Assembly (NCBI RefSeq): GCF_028743515.2
Contig: NZ_CP117969.2
Coordinates: forward strand, 2,637,501 to 2,701,500
DNA from: Imtechella halotolerans
GTDB taxonomy: Bacteria > Bacteroidota > Bacteroidia > Flavobacteriales > Flavobacteriaceae
Reading direction: 5' to 3'
DNA length: 64,000 bases
How positions within the stretch are numbered: position 1 is the first letter of the stretch; each line of letters starts with the position of its first letter. The notes beneath the pieces were generated by a model, which worked only from the letters and a program-made list of their open reading frames with translations, made no database searches and had not been told where the DNA came from. Of the stretch, positions 52,355-61,466 are shown piece after piece. The position numbers were made by a program, and so were the translations under genes.

Positions 52355-54109
52355 ATGTATAGAACACATACTTGTGGTGAGTTACGCGCAGCAAATGCAG
52401 GCCAGGTTGTAACACTGGCTGGATGGGTACAAAAAACGAGAGATAAAGGATTTATGGTATGGGTTGACCTACGAGATCGCTATGGAATTACTCAATTGAT
52501 TTTTGATGAACAACGTAGTTCTCAAGCTGTTTTTTCTCAGGCGAAGGACCTTGGTCGTGAGTATGTAGTTCAAGTTATTGGTACGGTTATAGAACGAGAA
52601 TCTAAAAACAATAATATAGCCACGGGTGACATAGAAATTTTGGTTTCAGAGCTTACGGTTCTTAATACCTCCATGGTGCCTCCATTTACAATTGAGGATG
52701 ACACCGATGGAGGAGAGGATATTCGGATGAAGTATCGTTACCTTGATATTCGTCGTAACCCAGTACGAAATAGTTTGATGTTTAGACATCAAGTAGGGAT
52801 GGAGGTTCGTAATTATTTATCGAGGGATGGGTTTATTGAAGTTGAAACACCTTATTTAATTAAATCAACTCCAGAAGGGGCACGTGATTTTGTGGTGCCG
52901 TCTCGTATGAATGAAGGGCAGTTTTATGCCTTACCGCAGTCCCCTCAAACCTTTAAGCAGTTATTGATGGTAGGTGGTATGGATAAATACTTCCAAATTG
53001 TGAAGTGTTTTAGGGATGAGGATTTACGGGCTGATCGTCAACCTGAATTTACTCAGATTGATTGTGAAATGGCCTTTGTAGAGCAAGAAGATATTTTAAA
53101 CACTTTTGAGGGACTTACTAGGCATCTTTTAAAAACATTAAAAGGAGTGGAGGTAGCTGAATTTCCTCGGATGACATATGAAGATGCAATGAGGCGCTAT
53201 GGGAATGACAAGCCAGATATTCGTTTTGGAATGGAGTTTGGAGAATTAAATGAAGTGAGTCAACATAAAGATTTTCCAGTATTTAACAGTGCTGAATTGG
53301 TAGTTGGAATTGCTGTTCCAGGTGCTGCAGAGTATACACGTAAGGAAATAGATGCCTTAATTGATTGGGTTAAGAGACCTCAGATAGGTGCTTTAGGAAT
53401 GGTGTATGTAAAATATAATTCTGATGGGACACTTAAGTCCTCCGTTGATAAATTTTATGATCAAGAGGATTTAGCCAAATGGGCGACGGCTACTGGTGCT
53501 AAACCTGGAGACTTAATTTGTGTGCTTTCAGGTACTAAAAATAAGGTGCGTAACCAATTAAGTGCATTGCGAATGGAAATGGCGGAACGTCTTGGATTAA
53601 GAAAGCCTGATGAATTCGCTCCCTTATGGGTTGTCGATTTTCCATTATTAGAGTGGGATGAAGAAAATGCTCGATACCATGCAATGCATCACCCGTTTAC
53701 CTCCCCTAAGCCTGAAGATATTGAGTTGTTAAAAACTGATCCAGGTGCAGTAAGAGCAAATGCATATGATATGGTTCTTAATGGGAATGAAATTGGTGGA
53801 GGATCGATACGTATTCATGATAAAGAGTTGCAAAGTAATATGTTCTCTTTACTTGGCTTTACAGAGGAACAAGCTGAGGCTCAATTTGGGTTCTTAATGA
53901 ATGCTTTTCAATATGGTGCACCACCACATGGTGGATTAGCCTTTGGGTTTGATAGACTAGTTGCAATACTTGGAGGACAAGAAACCATCAGAGATTTTAT
54001 CGCTTTCCCTAAAAATAATAGTGGAAGGGATGTTATGATTGATGCTCCTGCTGCAATTGATAAAGAACAGTTAGAGGAATTACACATACAATTGAATATG
54101 AAAGCTTAA
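52355..54109 (+). CDS. aspS: aspartate--tRNA ligase
   Basis: A 584-residue class II aminoacyl-tRNA synthetase that charges tRNA-Asp. An N-terminal OB-fold ([20 protein letters not shown] to about 110) is followed by the catalytic core with motif 2 [14 protein letters not shown] (about 210-224) and motif 3 [13 protein letters not shown] (about 527-539). The GAD insertion domain is present in the middle (about 280-420). This size and the GAD domain are typical of bacterial AspRS. The start at 52355 gives the family N-terminus and sits after a -7 element. A terminator follows. Confidence 0.97.
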   Translation: MYRTHTCGELRAANAGQVVTLAGWVQKTRDKGFMVWVDLRDRYGITQLIFDEQRSSQAVFSQAKDLGREYVVQVIGTVIERESKNNNIATGDIEILVSELTVLNTSMVPPFTIEDDTDGGEDIRMKYRYLDIRRNPVRNSLMFRHQVGMEVRNYLSRDGFIEVETPYLIKSTPEGARDFVVPSRMNEGQFYALPQSPQTFKQLLMVGGMDKYFQIVKCFRDEDLRADRQPEFTQIDCEMAFVEQEDILNTFEGLTRHLLKTLKGVEVAEFPRMTYEDAMRRYGNDKPDIRFGMEFGELNEVSQHKDFPVFNSAELVVGIAVPGAAEYTRKEIDALIDWVKRPQIGALGMVYVKYNSDGTLKSSVDKFYDQEDLAKWATATGAKPGDLICVLSGTKNKVRNQLSALRMEMAERLGLRKPDEFAPLWVVDFPLLEWDEENARYHAMHHPFTSPKPEDIELLKTDPGAVRANAYDMVLNGNEIGGGSIRIHDKELQSNMFSLLGFTEEQAEAQFGFLMNAFQYGAPPHGGLAFGFDRLVAILGGQETIRDFIAFPKNNSGRDVMIDAPAAIDKEQLEELHIQLNMKA

Positions 54110-54111
54110 TA

Positions 54112-54142
54112 AAAAAATCCCGAAGACATTCGGGATTTTTTT
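54112..54142 (+). terminator. terminator of aspS
   Basis: AAAAATCCCGAA (54113-54124) pairs with TTCGGGATTTTT (54129-54140) around GACA, followed by TT. The next gene begins ten bases later. Confidence 0.9.
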
Positions 54143-54152
54143 AACTTGCAAT

Positions 54153-55943
54153 ATGCCACATAAAAAATCATTACTTAGCCGCTTTCTGATTTGGAGAGCC
54201 AAACATATACCGCAAAAGCAGTTTTTGTATATGCTTAGTGTTTTGGTTGGTTTTACGTCCGGGCTAGGCGCTGTTTTTCTAAAAAACTTAACGCATTTCT
54301 TTCAGCATTTACTTGAAGGAAATTTAGTGCGATATTACCATCATGCTTTTTATTTTGTATTTCCTATCATAGGGTTATGGTTTGTATACTTTATTATGAA
54401 GTATGTCTTGCGTAATAAAGTGAGTCATGGAATTCCTTCCACATTATACGCTATTGCCAAACGGAAGGGAATTATGAAGCAATATCAAATGATAGGTTCT
54501 ATACTTACAGCGCCTATAACAGTAGGATTTGGAGGATCAGTTGGACTTGAAGGGCCTACTGTATCTACTGGTGCAGCGGTGAGCTCTAATATTGCTCGCT
54601 TGTTTCATATGAATCAAACCACCCGAACTTTACTTATTGGATGTGCTGCTGCCGGAGCACTTTCTTCTATTTTTAAAGCACCGGTTGCGGCTATTGTTTT
54701 TGCTATCGAGGTATTTAGTCTGGATTTAACATTAGCGTCCTTACTTCCTTTGCTTTTGGCATCATTATCTGCTATTATTACATCCTATTTCTTTTTTGGA
54801 AATGATATACTACTACCTTTTAGGATTGAAGATAATTTTACCATTAAAGATGTGCCATTGTTTATGATTTTGGGCCTAGTTGCTGGTATTGTCTCTATTT
54901 ATTTTACAGAGGTATACGATCGGATTCAAAGTTTTTTTGATAAAATTGAATCGCCTATAAAACGATTGTTGATAGGAGGAGTAGGACTCGGAGTATTGGT
55001 TTATTTTATACCACCATTATATGGTGAAGGGTTTGATGTAATTAATAGTATAATTCAGGGAAATCCTGAAAAGGCATTAGAAAACAATATCTTTAGCTTG
55101 GATCCATCTAAAACCTGGGTTGTACTAGTTTTATTGGCTGGGTTGGTTCTGTTTAAAATTGTAGCCAGTAGTTTAACTTTTGGTGCTGGAGGTGTCGGAG
55201 GTATTTTTGCACCAACCCTTTTTATGGGGAGTATAATGGGCTATGTGGTTGCAAAATTTCTGAATCAGTTTTCTTTATTTCAACAGTCGGTTTCTGAAAG
55301 TAATTTTGCTTTAGTAGGTATGGCTGGGCTTATGGCAGGAGTACTTCATGCCCCTCTTACAGCTATTTTTTTGATTGCAGAAGTAACGGGCGGTTATGAA
55401 CTTTTTATACCGCTAATGATTACTGCGGCTATTTCATTTGCAATTACCAAGAAGGTTCATCCACATTCAGTGTATACTATGGAGTTAGGAAGAAGAGGAG
55501 AGTTAATAACTCACAATAAGGACCAGTCCGTATTGACTCTGATGGATATGGAATCGGTGATTGAGAAAAATTTTATACCTGTTTTTCCAAGTATGGATTT
55601 AGGGACTATTGTACAACAAGCCATAATTAAATCTAACAGAAATATTTATCCAGTTGTAAATGAGAAAACCCAAGCTCTTGTTGGGATAATTTTACTAGAT
55701 GATTTAAGACCTATAATGTTTGATCAATCACTTTATAATGAAGTACTAGCCCAAGACATTATGCAGGACCCTCCTCAACTAATTTTTCTAGGAAAGGATA
55801 AGATGGCTGATGTAATGAAAAAGTTTCAGGATAGTGGTGCTTGGAATTTACCTGTTATTAAAGATGGGATGTATTATGGTTTTATTTCCAAATCTAAAAT
55901 GCTCACTGTTTACCGAAGAAAGCTTATTACCTTTACAAATTAA
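54153..55943 (+). CDS. CLC family chloride channel/transporter with CBS domains
   Basis: A 596-residue membrane protein with the CLC fold. Selectivity-filter segments are visible: SHGIPSTLY (about 91-99), GGSVGLEGPTVSTGA (about 124-138), and GGVGGIFAPTLFMG (about 348-361). The Glu in GLEGP equals the gating glutamate of bacterial CLC exchangers, and the Glu in VFAIEVFSLDL resembles the internal proton glutamate, so Cl-/H+ exchange is more likely than a pure channel. Two CBS domains occupy about 460-590 (DMESVIEKNFIPVFPSMDL, and DIMQDPPQLIFLGKD) and may bind a nucleotide. It is followed after nine bases by a small membrane protein gene. Confidence 0.9.
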   Translation: MPHKKSLLSRFLIWRAKHIPQKQFLYMLSVLVGFTSGLGAVFLKNLTHFFQHLLEGNLVRYYHHAFYFVFPIIGLWFVYFIMKYVLRNKVSHGIPSTLYAIAKRKGIMKQYQMIGSILTAPITVGFGGSVGLEGPTVSTGAAVSSNIARLFHMNQTTRTLLIGCAAAGALSSIFKAPVAAIVFAIEVFSLDLTLASLLPLLLASLSAIITSYFFFGNDILLPFRIEDNFTIKDVPLFMILGLVAGIVSIYFTEVYDRIQSFFDKIESPIKRLLIGGVGLGVLVYFIPPLYGEGFDVINSIIQGNPEKALENNIFSLDPSKTWVVLVLLAGLVLFKIVASSLTFGAGGVGGIFAPTLFMGSIMGYVVAKFLNQFSLFQQSVSESNFALVGMAGLMAGVLHAPLTAIFLIAEVTGGYELFIPLMITAAISFAITKKVHPHSVYTMELGRRGELITHNKDQSVLTLMDMESVIEKNFIPVFPSMDLGTIVQQAIIKSNRNIYPVVNEKTQALVGIILLDDLRPIMFDQSLYNEVLAQDIMQDPPQLIFLGKDKMADVMKKFQDSGAWNLPVIKDGMYYGFISKSKMLTVYRRKLITFTN

Positions 55944-55952
55944 AAAGTAGAA

Positions 55953-56195
55953 ATGATTATGAAGCGAATTATTCAATTGATAACGTTATGTATTGCGGTG
56001 AGTTTGTTAATTGGTTTTTATTACAAGAATTCTGGTGATGTTGTTACGGGTGATAGAATTATCGGATTGTCTGTTTTAGCAACAGCTTTTGTCTTAATGC
56101 CTGTGTTTATTTATCATAGGTATAAGAATAAGAATTTGAAAGATTTTCAGCTTTTTAAAAGCCAAGATTCTGAAAAAGATGTTGAAAATCAATAA
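55953..56195 (+). CDS. small two-helix membrane protein, unrecognised
   Basis: An 80-residue protein (or 78 from the ATG at 55959). Two hydrophobic helices, ITLCIAVSLLIGFYY (about 10-25) and RIIGLSVLATAFVLMPVFIYH (about 37-57, by its ends), are joined by a short loop, then a basic and charged tail YKNKNLKDFQLFKSQD. I do not recognise a family with certainty; small proteins of this layout are often found beside transporters. It begins nine bases after the CLC gene, and may be co-transcribed with it. Confidence 0.6.
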   Translation: MIMKRIIQLITLCIAVSLLIGFYYKNSGDVVTGDRIIGLSVLATAFVLMPVFIYHRYKNKNLKDFQLFKSQDSEKDVENQ

Positions 56196-56221
56196 TTTTT
56201 ATCAAATAAATCACCTTAAGA

Positions 56222-56254
56222 GTATGTTTTGTATGTAATTAAAACATACATTTG
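56222..56254 (+). promoter_or_regulatory. csp promoter with overlapping inverted repeat
   Basis: The -7 element TACATTTG (56247-56254) is 21 bases before the ATG. GTATGTTTT (56222-56230) and AAAACATAC (56241-56249) form a 9-bp-arm inverted repeat that runs into the -7 element, so a regulator bound here could block transcription. Confidence 0.5.
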
Positions 56255-56274
56255 CTGTATTAATAATTATTTAC

Positions 56275-56469
56275 ATGACAGGTACAGTTAAATTTTTTAA
56301 TGAATCTAAAGGTTTCGGATTCATTACAAACGAAGAAACCGGCAAAGACATTTTTGTGCACGTAACAGCACTTAAGGGTGTTGAGCTTAAAGATGGAGAC
56401 AAAGTAGAATATTCAGAAGAAGAAGGAAGAAAAGGATTGGTTGCAACCAATGTGCAAGTAATCGGATAA
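56275..56469 (+). CDS. cold-shock protein, CspA family
   Basis: A 64-residue single-stranded RNA/DNA-binding protein with a five-strand OB fold. RNP1 is KGFGFI (12-17) and RNP2 is DIFVHV (25-30). Such proteins melt RNA structure in the cold and in growth. It is transcribed alone from the promoter above and ends at a GAAA-tetraloop terminator. It is a monocistronic csp, one of probably several in the genome. Confidence 0.95.
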   Translation: MTGTVKFFNESKGFGFITNEETGKDIFVHVTALKGVELKDGDKVEYSEEEGRKGLVATNVQVIG

Positions 56470-56495
56470 AAGATATATTTTATTTTTGTAGTGCT

Positions 56496-56526
56496 AAACG
56501 TCAACTGAAAAGTTGACGTTTTTTTA
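56496..56526 (+). terminator. terminator of csp (GAAA tetraloop)
   Basis: AAACGTCAACT (56496-56506) pairs with AGTTGACGTTT (56511-56521) around GAAA, followed by a T-run. It can also serve the convergent tadA gene. Confidence 0.92.
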
Positions 56527-56976
56527 TTAATTTAAATTTCGTTTCTCAATAAAAAAACGTTTCATCAACATAGATGCTTCTTCTTCCAGAACTCCGCCCA
56601 CTATTGATGTTTTTGGATGAAGCGTAGTGCCCATAGCACCACATCCTCGTTGGGCATCTTTAGCACCATATACAATTTTGTCAATTTGACTCCAATACAA
56701 AGCTCCCGCACACATCTGACATGGTTCAAGAGTTACATATAAAGTACATCCTTTTAGGTATTTACCTCCCAAGAAATTAGCAGCAGCAGTAATGGCCTGC
56801 ATCTCTGCATGAGCAGTTACATCAGTCAAGGTTTCGGTTAAGTTGTGTGTACGGGCAATAATACGGTTATCAATTACGATAACGGCACCTACAGGGATTT
56901 CTCCTTTGTCAAAAGCAGCCTTGGCCTCTTCAAGAGCTTTTTTCATAAAGTAGGTGTCATCATAGGGAGTAATCAT
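56527..56976 (-). CDS. tadA: nucleoside deaminase, probable tRNA adenosine(34) deaminase
   Basis: A 149-residue zinc deaminase. The start MITPYDDTYFMKKALEEA is typical for TadA, so the ATG at 56976 is preferred over the much longer frame. The active site reads H56-A-E58 (TAHAEMQ) and P85-C86-Q-M-C89 (EPCQMC), giving the zinc ligands and catalytic Glu. TadA turns A34 to inosine in tRNA-Arg. Other deaminases (guanine, cytosine) share this fold, so the name is very likely but not certain. It is divergent from dxs. Confidence 0.88.
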   Translation of the reverse strand: MITPYDDTYFMKKALEEAKAAFDKGEIPVGAVIVIDNRIIARTHNLTETLTDVTAHAEMQAITAAANFLGGKYLKGCTLYVTLEPCQMCAGALYWSQIDKIVYGAKDAQRGCGAMGTTLHPKTSIVGGVLEEEASMLMKRFFIEKRNLN

Positions 56977-57016
56977 ACAAGGATAAAGTTTGTCGTAAAA
57001 ATACGATTTACTCTCG

Positions 57017-57024
57017 TACTTTTG
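57017..57024 (+). promoter_or_regulatory. -7 element likely for dxs
   Basis: TACTTTTG matches TAnnTTTG and is 96 bases before the dxs ATG; a TTTG at 56989-56992 is 24 bases upstream, a little more than the usual spacing. Confidence 0.4.
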
Positions 57025-57119
57025 TATTGTAAAATAAGTAGCTGTAGTTAAAGTTAATTGAGACGTAGCTGTAAGTTCCTCATTTTTAATTTTTATAAAT
57101 TCTAATGAAGTCATAATCA

Positions 57120-58901
57120 ATGTACTATTCCTTGTTGTCAAATATTGAAACACCTAAAGATTTGCGAAAACTAACAGAGGCGGAGTTGCCTCAGTTGGCT
57201 AAAGAATTAAGGCAGTTTATAATTGATATTGTGTCAGTAAAGGAGGGTCATTTGGGGGCTAGTTTAGGTGTGGTCGAACTAACGATTGCATTACATTATA
57301 TATTTAACACTCCGATTGATGAATTGGTGTGGGATGTAGGACACCAAGCCTATGGGCATAAAATTCTTACCGGAAGAAGAGATCAATTTCATACGAATAG
57401 GCAATTAGGTGGTATTAGTGGATTTCCTAAGCGAAGTGAGAGTCAATATGATACTTTCGGGGTGGGTCATTCGTCAACTTCTATTTCCGCAGCACTAGGA
57501 ATGGCTATCGCTTCTCAGTTAAATGGAGCCTACAATAAAAAACATATAGCAGTGATAGGAGATGCTTCTATTGCTAGTGGAATGGCATTTGAGGGGCTTA
57601 ATCATGCAGGTGTTACTAATGCAAACTTACTAATAATTCTAAATGATAATGCAATAGGAATCGATCCTAGTGTTGGTGCTTTAAAAGAGTATCTTACCGA
57701 AGTAAAAACCAACAAGAGACTTGCAAGACATAATATTATTAAAGCTTTAAATTTTGAATATACTGGTCCAATTGATGGACATGATTTTGGTGCATTAATT
57801 AAGGAGTTAAAACGTTTAAAGAAATCTAATGGGCCACAATTTCTGCATGTTGTGACAACCAAGGGTAAAGGACTTCGTCAAGCGGAAGAGAATCAAGTAA
57901 AATACCACGCACCAGGTAAGTTTGATAAATATACTGGGGAATTGGTTCCTTCTGAAGGAGATCCTAAACCTCCTAAATATCAAGATGTATTTGGTTATAC
58001 CTTGGTTGAACTAGCCTCTCAAAATGAAAAAATTATTGGGATTACTCCAGCAATGCCAACTGGTAGTTCCCTTAAATATATGATGGAGGCCTTTCCAAAC
58101 AGAGCTTTTGATGTAGGTATTGCTGAACAACATGCAGTTACCTTTGCTGCAGGTATGGCTACACAAGGGATGGTTCCTTTTTGTAATATCTATTCTACAT
58201 TTTTGCAGCGAGGATATGATCAGGTAATCCATGATGTAGTTCTTCAAAGGCTACCTGTAATTTTTTGTTTGGATAGAGCTGGGTTGGTAGGTGAAGATGG
58301 TGCAACTCACCACGGTGTATTTGATTTAGCCTATTTGCGATGTATACCTGATATCATAATTTTTGCCCCACGAAATGAAATGGAATTGAGGAATATTATG
58401 TACACTGCGCAAAAGGGCCTTGCCTTACCCATAGCAATTAGGTATCCAAGAGGTAGAGGAATTACCCTTGATTGGAAGCGGCCTTTTGAAGAAATTCCTA
58501 TTGGAAAAGGTGAACAACTTCGATTTGGCAAGGAATTTGCAGTCTTGAGCGTCGGTACAATAGCGAATAACGTTTCAGAAGCAATTGAGAAATCGGGTTT
58601 CACAAATCATTTCTCACATTATGACATGAGATTCGTTAAGCCAATTGATCATGCATTGCTTTCTCAAATTTTTAGAACGTACCAAACTGTAATTACTGTT
58701 GAAGATGGTGTGGTAACTGGGGGCTTTGGAAGCGCAGTAGTGGAGTTTGCTGCTGGGCAAGGATTTAAAGGGAAGCTTGTCATGATGGGTGTGCCTGATC
58801 GATTTATTGATCAGGGTTCGGTGTCTCAATTACAAGAAATATCTGGAATCAGCGTTGCTGCTATAGTTGCCGAGTTAAAAAAATGTATATCTGACCAATA
58901 G
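57120..58901 (+). CDS. dxs: 1-deoxy-D-xylulose-5-phosphate synthase
   Basis: A 593-residue thiamine-diphosphate enzyme that joins pyruvate and glyceraldehyde-3-phosphate in the first step of the MEP isoprenoid pathway. Motifs: KEGHLGASLGVVEL (about 41-54), the ThDP motif GDASIASGMAFEGLNHAG (147-164) through LNDN (174-177), GIAEQHAVTFAAGMA (about 337-351) and the transketolase C-domain. It is a little shorter than E. coli Dxs because of gaps in loops. The polyprenyl synthetase at 43.8-44.8 kb uses its products. The DUF3078 gene follows after 14 bases. Confidence 0.96.
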   Translation: MYYSLLSNIETPKDLRKLTEAELPQLAKELRQFIIDIVSVKEGHLGASLGVVELTIALHYIFNTPIDELVWDVGHQAYGHKILTGRRDQFHTNRQLGGISGFPKRSESQYDTFGVGHSSTSISAALGMAIASQLNGAYNKKHIAVIGDASIASGMAFEGLNHAGVTNANLLIILNDNAIGIDPSVGALKEYLTEVKTNKRLARHNIIKALNFEYTGPIDGHDFGALIKELKRLKKSNGPQFLHVVTTKGKGLRQAEENQVKYHAPGKFDKYTGELVPSEGDPKPPKYQDVFGYTLVELASQNEKIIGITPAMPTGSSLKYMMEAFPNRAFDVGIAEQHAVTFAAGMATQGMVPFCNIYSTFLQRGYDQVIHDVVLQRLPVIFCLDRAGLVGEDGATHHGVFDLAYLRCIPDIIIFAPRNEMELRNIMYTAQKGLALPIAIRYPRGRGITLDWKRPFEEIPIGKGEQLRFGKEFAVLSVGTIANNVSEAIEKSGFTNHFSHYDMRFVKPIDHALLSQIFRTYQTVITVEDGVVTGGFGSAVVEFAAGQGFKGKLVMMGVPDRFIDQGSVSQLQEISGISVAAIVAELKKCISDQ

Positions 58902-58915
58902 AACTTGTAACCGTA

Positions 58916-59938
58916 ATGAAGAAACTTCTTTTATGTGTAATGCTACTGAATGCCGTTTGGCTAACGGCGCAAAATAAGAAATTAAGAACTAATCGTCAGT
59001 ATGTAGTGACTTCTTCTCTAGATGTGAAAGTGGATACTACACTAGTAGTTCAGACTTTTAAACGTATTGAAAGAGAGCAGTCTAAATGGCGGAAATATAA
59101 CAGACTGGGAATCAACCTTAATGAAGTTGCCTTTGTGAATTGGAATGCTGGTGGAAATAATTCCGTTTCTGCCTTAGCCAATGCTTCTTTTAGGAGGCGA
59201 TATGTTGCACGAACTTTTTTCTGGAACAATGAGTTATTGATTCGTTATGGAATTAATGCCCAAGAAGGACAAGAAATTAGGAAAACGGATGATGCACTTA
59301 TTTTCAACTCTACATTTGGGCATCGCAAAAGTCAGTTTTCCAACTGGTATTTTTCTTCAAAATTGAATTTCCTATCTCAATTTAGTAATGGTTATAATTA
59401 TCCAAATCGAGATGTCCCAAAATCTCGCTTTATGGCTCCAGGGTATTTATTCTTGGGAGCTGGTACTGAATATGCACCTCGAAAGGAGGATTTTTCTCTT
59501 TATATTTCCCCAATAACTTTAAAATCAACCTTTGTTCTTGATCAACGGCTAGCAAATAATGGAGCATTTGGTGTTGACAAAGCTATATATGATTCGGAGG
59601 GTAATATTATAAAGGAAGGGAAAAATCATGTAGGAGAGCTTGGTATACTGATATCAAGTACATGGCAAAAAGAGATATATAAGAATATGCATTTTAGTAA
59701 CCGGGTAAGTCTATATACTGATTATTTAAATAGCTTTGGAAACGTAGATGTCGACTGGGAGATGAACCTAAACTTGGTGGTCAATAGTTATGTGCGTGCG
59801 AATATTGGAGCACACATTAAGTATGATGATGATGTTAAGTTTAAAGAAGGTTTAGACCCTTTAGGGAATACCTATCGTTATGGTTCAAGAATTCAATTAA
59901 AACAAGTCCTTGGTGTCGGTGTCACTTACGCGTTCTAA
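58916..59938 (+). CDS. DUF3078 domain-containing outer membrane protein
   Basis: A 340-residue exported protein with a signal peptide (about 1-19, NAVWLTAQNK). The body is rich in alternating hydrophobic/aromatic strands, as in an outer-membrane beta-barrel, with the DUF3078 stretch RLGINLNEVAFVNWNAGGNNS (about 63-83) and a C-terminal aromatic residue in VTYAF. The family is restricted to Bacteroidetes and its role is unknown. It follows dxs at 14 bases, an order that I believe is common in Flavobacteriaceae. Its stop overlaps the stop of dgt. Confidence 0.85.
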   Translation: MKKLLLCVMLLNAVWLTAQNKKLRTNRQYVVTSSLDVKVDTTLVVQTFKRIEREQSKWRKYNRLGINLNEVAFVNWNAGGNNSVSALANASFRRRYVARTFFWNNELLIRYGINAQEGQEIRKTDDALIFNSTFGHRKSQFSNWYFSSKLNFLSQFSNGYNYPNRDVPKSRFMAPGYLFLGAGTEYAPRKEDFSLYISPITLKSTFVLDQRLANNGAFGVDKAIYDSEGNIIKEGKNHVGELGILISSTWQKEIYKNMHFSNRVSLYTDYLNSFGNVDVDWEMNLNLVVNSYVRANIGAHIKYDDDVKFKEGLDPLGNTYRYGSRIQLKQVLGVGVTYAF

Positions 59939-61278
59939 AGTGCCGCTCCTCTTATTTTATTGTTTAATTCAACAGCTTTACTATCAGTAAGGCTTGCAAC
60001 ATAACAAGCAATATTTAATATTTTATGGTATATTGTGTCTTCTACATTAAGATATTTTTCTGGAATTGTTTTCAAAACTAAAGAATCGAAATTGCTGCTA
60101 TGTCCCTGGTTTTTACCTAGTATTGCTGTACAGTAGCAATCTAATAGATTTTGTAGTATAGCATAACCTGCAATTTCTTTTTCGACAACTTCTCTAGAGC
60201 GATATATGCGATCAACACTGAGTTTGATGATATCATCTATTTGAGCTTTATATTGGCTTTTGGCTAATAATGAAACTTGAAAGTTGCCTTTTAAAATATC
60301 GTCCTCGTATTTCATGAAAATAGCACAAGCGTCTGATATAAGAGTGTTAATGGCTAATGCACGAAGGTATCCTAAGCGATCTTCACGGGTAATTAATGTG
60401 CTATATTTTTTTCGGTTAATAGATTTTTCAACTAATTTAATAAGATATTCCAAGGCATAGTCTTCTGGAATCAATCCAAGATTGATGCCATCCTCAAAAT
60501 CTATAATTGTATAACAAATATCATCCGCAGCTTCAACTAAAAAAGTAAGTGGGTGTCTGGTATAGCTAATGTTATTGCCTTGACGTGTTTCTAATAATCC
60601 TAATTCTCTGGCAACTTCCTCAAATATTGTTTTTTCTGATTGGAATACACCATATTTTTTATCTGCTATGTGATTTGTAGGTTTTTTAGGGAGTGATTCT
60701 TTAGGGTATTTCATAAAGGCACCTAAAGTGGCATAGCTTAAACGAAGTCCACCATCAATTCCTTTTCGACTTTCAGTAACAATTTTAAATCCATTTGCAT
60801 TTCCTTCAAAATCACATAAATCTTGATACTCCTTTTGAGTGAACATGTTTTGAAATCGTTTCCCATTACCAATACTGAAATACTCTCCAATTGCTTTTTC
60901 ACCACTATGACCAAAAGGAGGATTACCAATATCGTGAGCCAAAGCAGCAGCAGCGACAATGGCGCCAAAGTCGTTAAACTGGTATCCGTGTATCTCTCTT
61001 AAATAGGGGTGCTTTGCTAGAATCTCTTTTCCAACGGTACGTCCTAAACTTCTTCCTACTACCGAAACCTCAAGACTATGGGTAAGTCGTGTATGGACAA
61101 AATCCGTTTTTGAGAGGGGAATTACTTGAGTTTTATCTTGTAAACTTCTAAAAGCTGAAGAGAAGATAACTCTATCGTAATCGACTTCAAAGCCTAGGCG
61201 TGTCTCGTCTTGTTCAATTCGTAGGCGTTTATGAGTGTCGCCATATCGTTTTAATGATAAAAGTTGTTCCCAGTACAT
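59935..61278 (-). CDS. dgt: dGTP triphosphohydrolase (dGTPase family)
   Basis: A 447-residue HD-domain nucleotide hydrolase that splits dNTPs, typically dGTP, into deoxynucleoside and triphosphate. The opening RYGDTHKRLRIEQDETRLGFEVDYDRVIFSSAFRSLQDKTQV (about 11-52, by its ends) is the family N-terminus; H67 in TRLTHSLEVS, H115-D116 in ALAHDIGNPPFGHSGE and a later Asp form the metal site. It may limit dNTP pools. Whether it is dGTP-specific or acts on all dNTPs is not visible. It is divergent from the TonB receptor at the window edge. Confidence 0.9.
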   Translation of the reverse strand: MYWEQLLSLKRYGDTHKRLRIEQDETRLGFEVDYDRVIFSSAFRSLQDKTQVIPLSKTDFVHTRLTHSLEVSVVGRSLGRTVGKEILAKHPYLREIHGYQFNDFGAIVAAAALAHDIGNPPFGHSGEKAIGEYFSIGNGKRFQNMFTQKEYQDLCDFEGNANGFKIVTESRKGIDGGLRLSYATLGAFMKYPKESLPKKPTNHIADKKYGVFQSEKTIFEEVARELGLLETRQGNNISYTRHPLTFLVEAADDICYTIIDFEDGINLGLIPEDYALEYLIKLVEKSINRKKYSTLITREDRLGYLRALAINTLISDACAIFMKYEDDILKGNFQVSLLAKSQYKAQIDDIIKLSVDRIYRSREVVEKEIAGYAILQNLLDCYCTAILGKNQGHSSNFDSLVLKTIPEKYLNVEDTIYHKILNIACYVASLTDSKAVELNNKIRGAAL

Positions 61279-61347
61279 GTAGGTTATTTTGATTGCAATA
61301 TAGAACGTTTTTTAAAAGCTAAGGTAAAATTGATAACAAAATCAATT

Positions 61348-61375
61348 AACATTTAGATAATGTTGATGCAACATT
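61348..61375. promoter_or_regulatory. repeated AACATT half-sites upstream of dgt and the TonB receptor
   Basis: AATGTTG (61359-61365) and CAACATT (61369-61375) form a perfect inverted repeat around ATG, and a further AACATT half-site lies at 61348-61353. It is in the divergent 188-base gap, 92 bases before the receptor ATG. Candidate operator for a dimeric regulator. Confidence 0.4.
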
Positions 61376-61466
61376 GCACTAACTTTTTCATCATAGATAT
61401 TTAACAAAGAGGTAACTACTGCTTTACACCGCTATATGTTCTTTGCACCAATATTTTAAAACACAC

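Noticed and set aside
56977-57153. N-terminal extension of tadA by 59 residues
   Set aside because: The extension has no deaminase features, overlaps the dxs start region, and the ATG at 56976 gives the family N-terminus.
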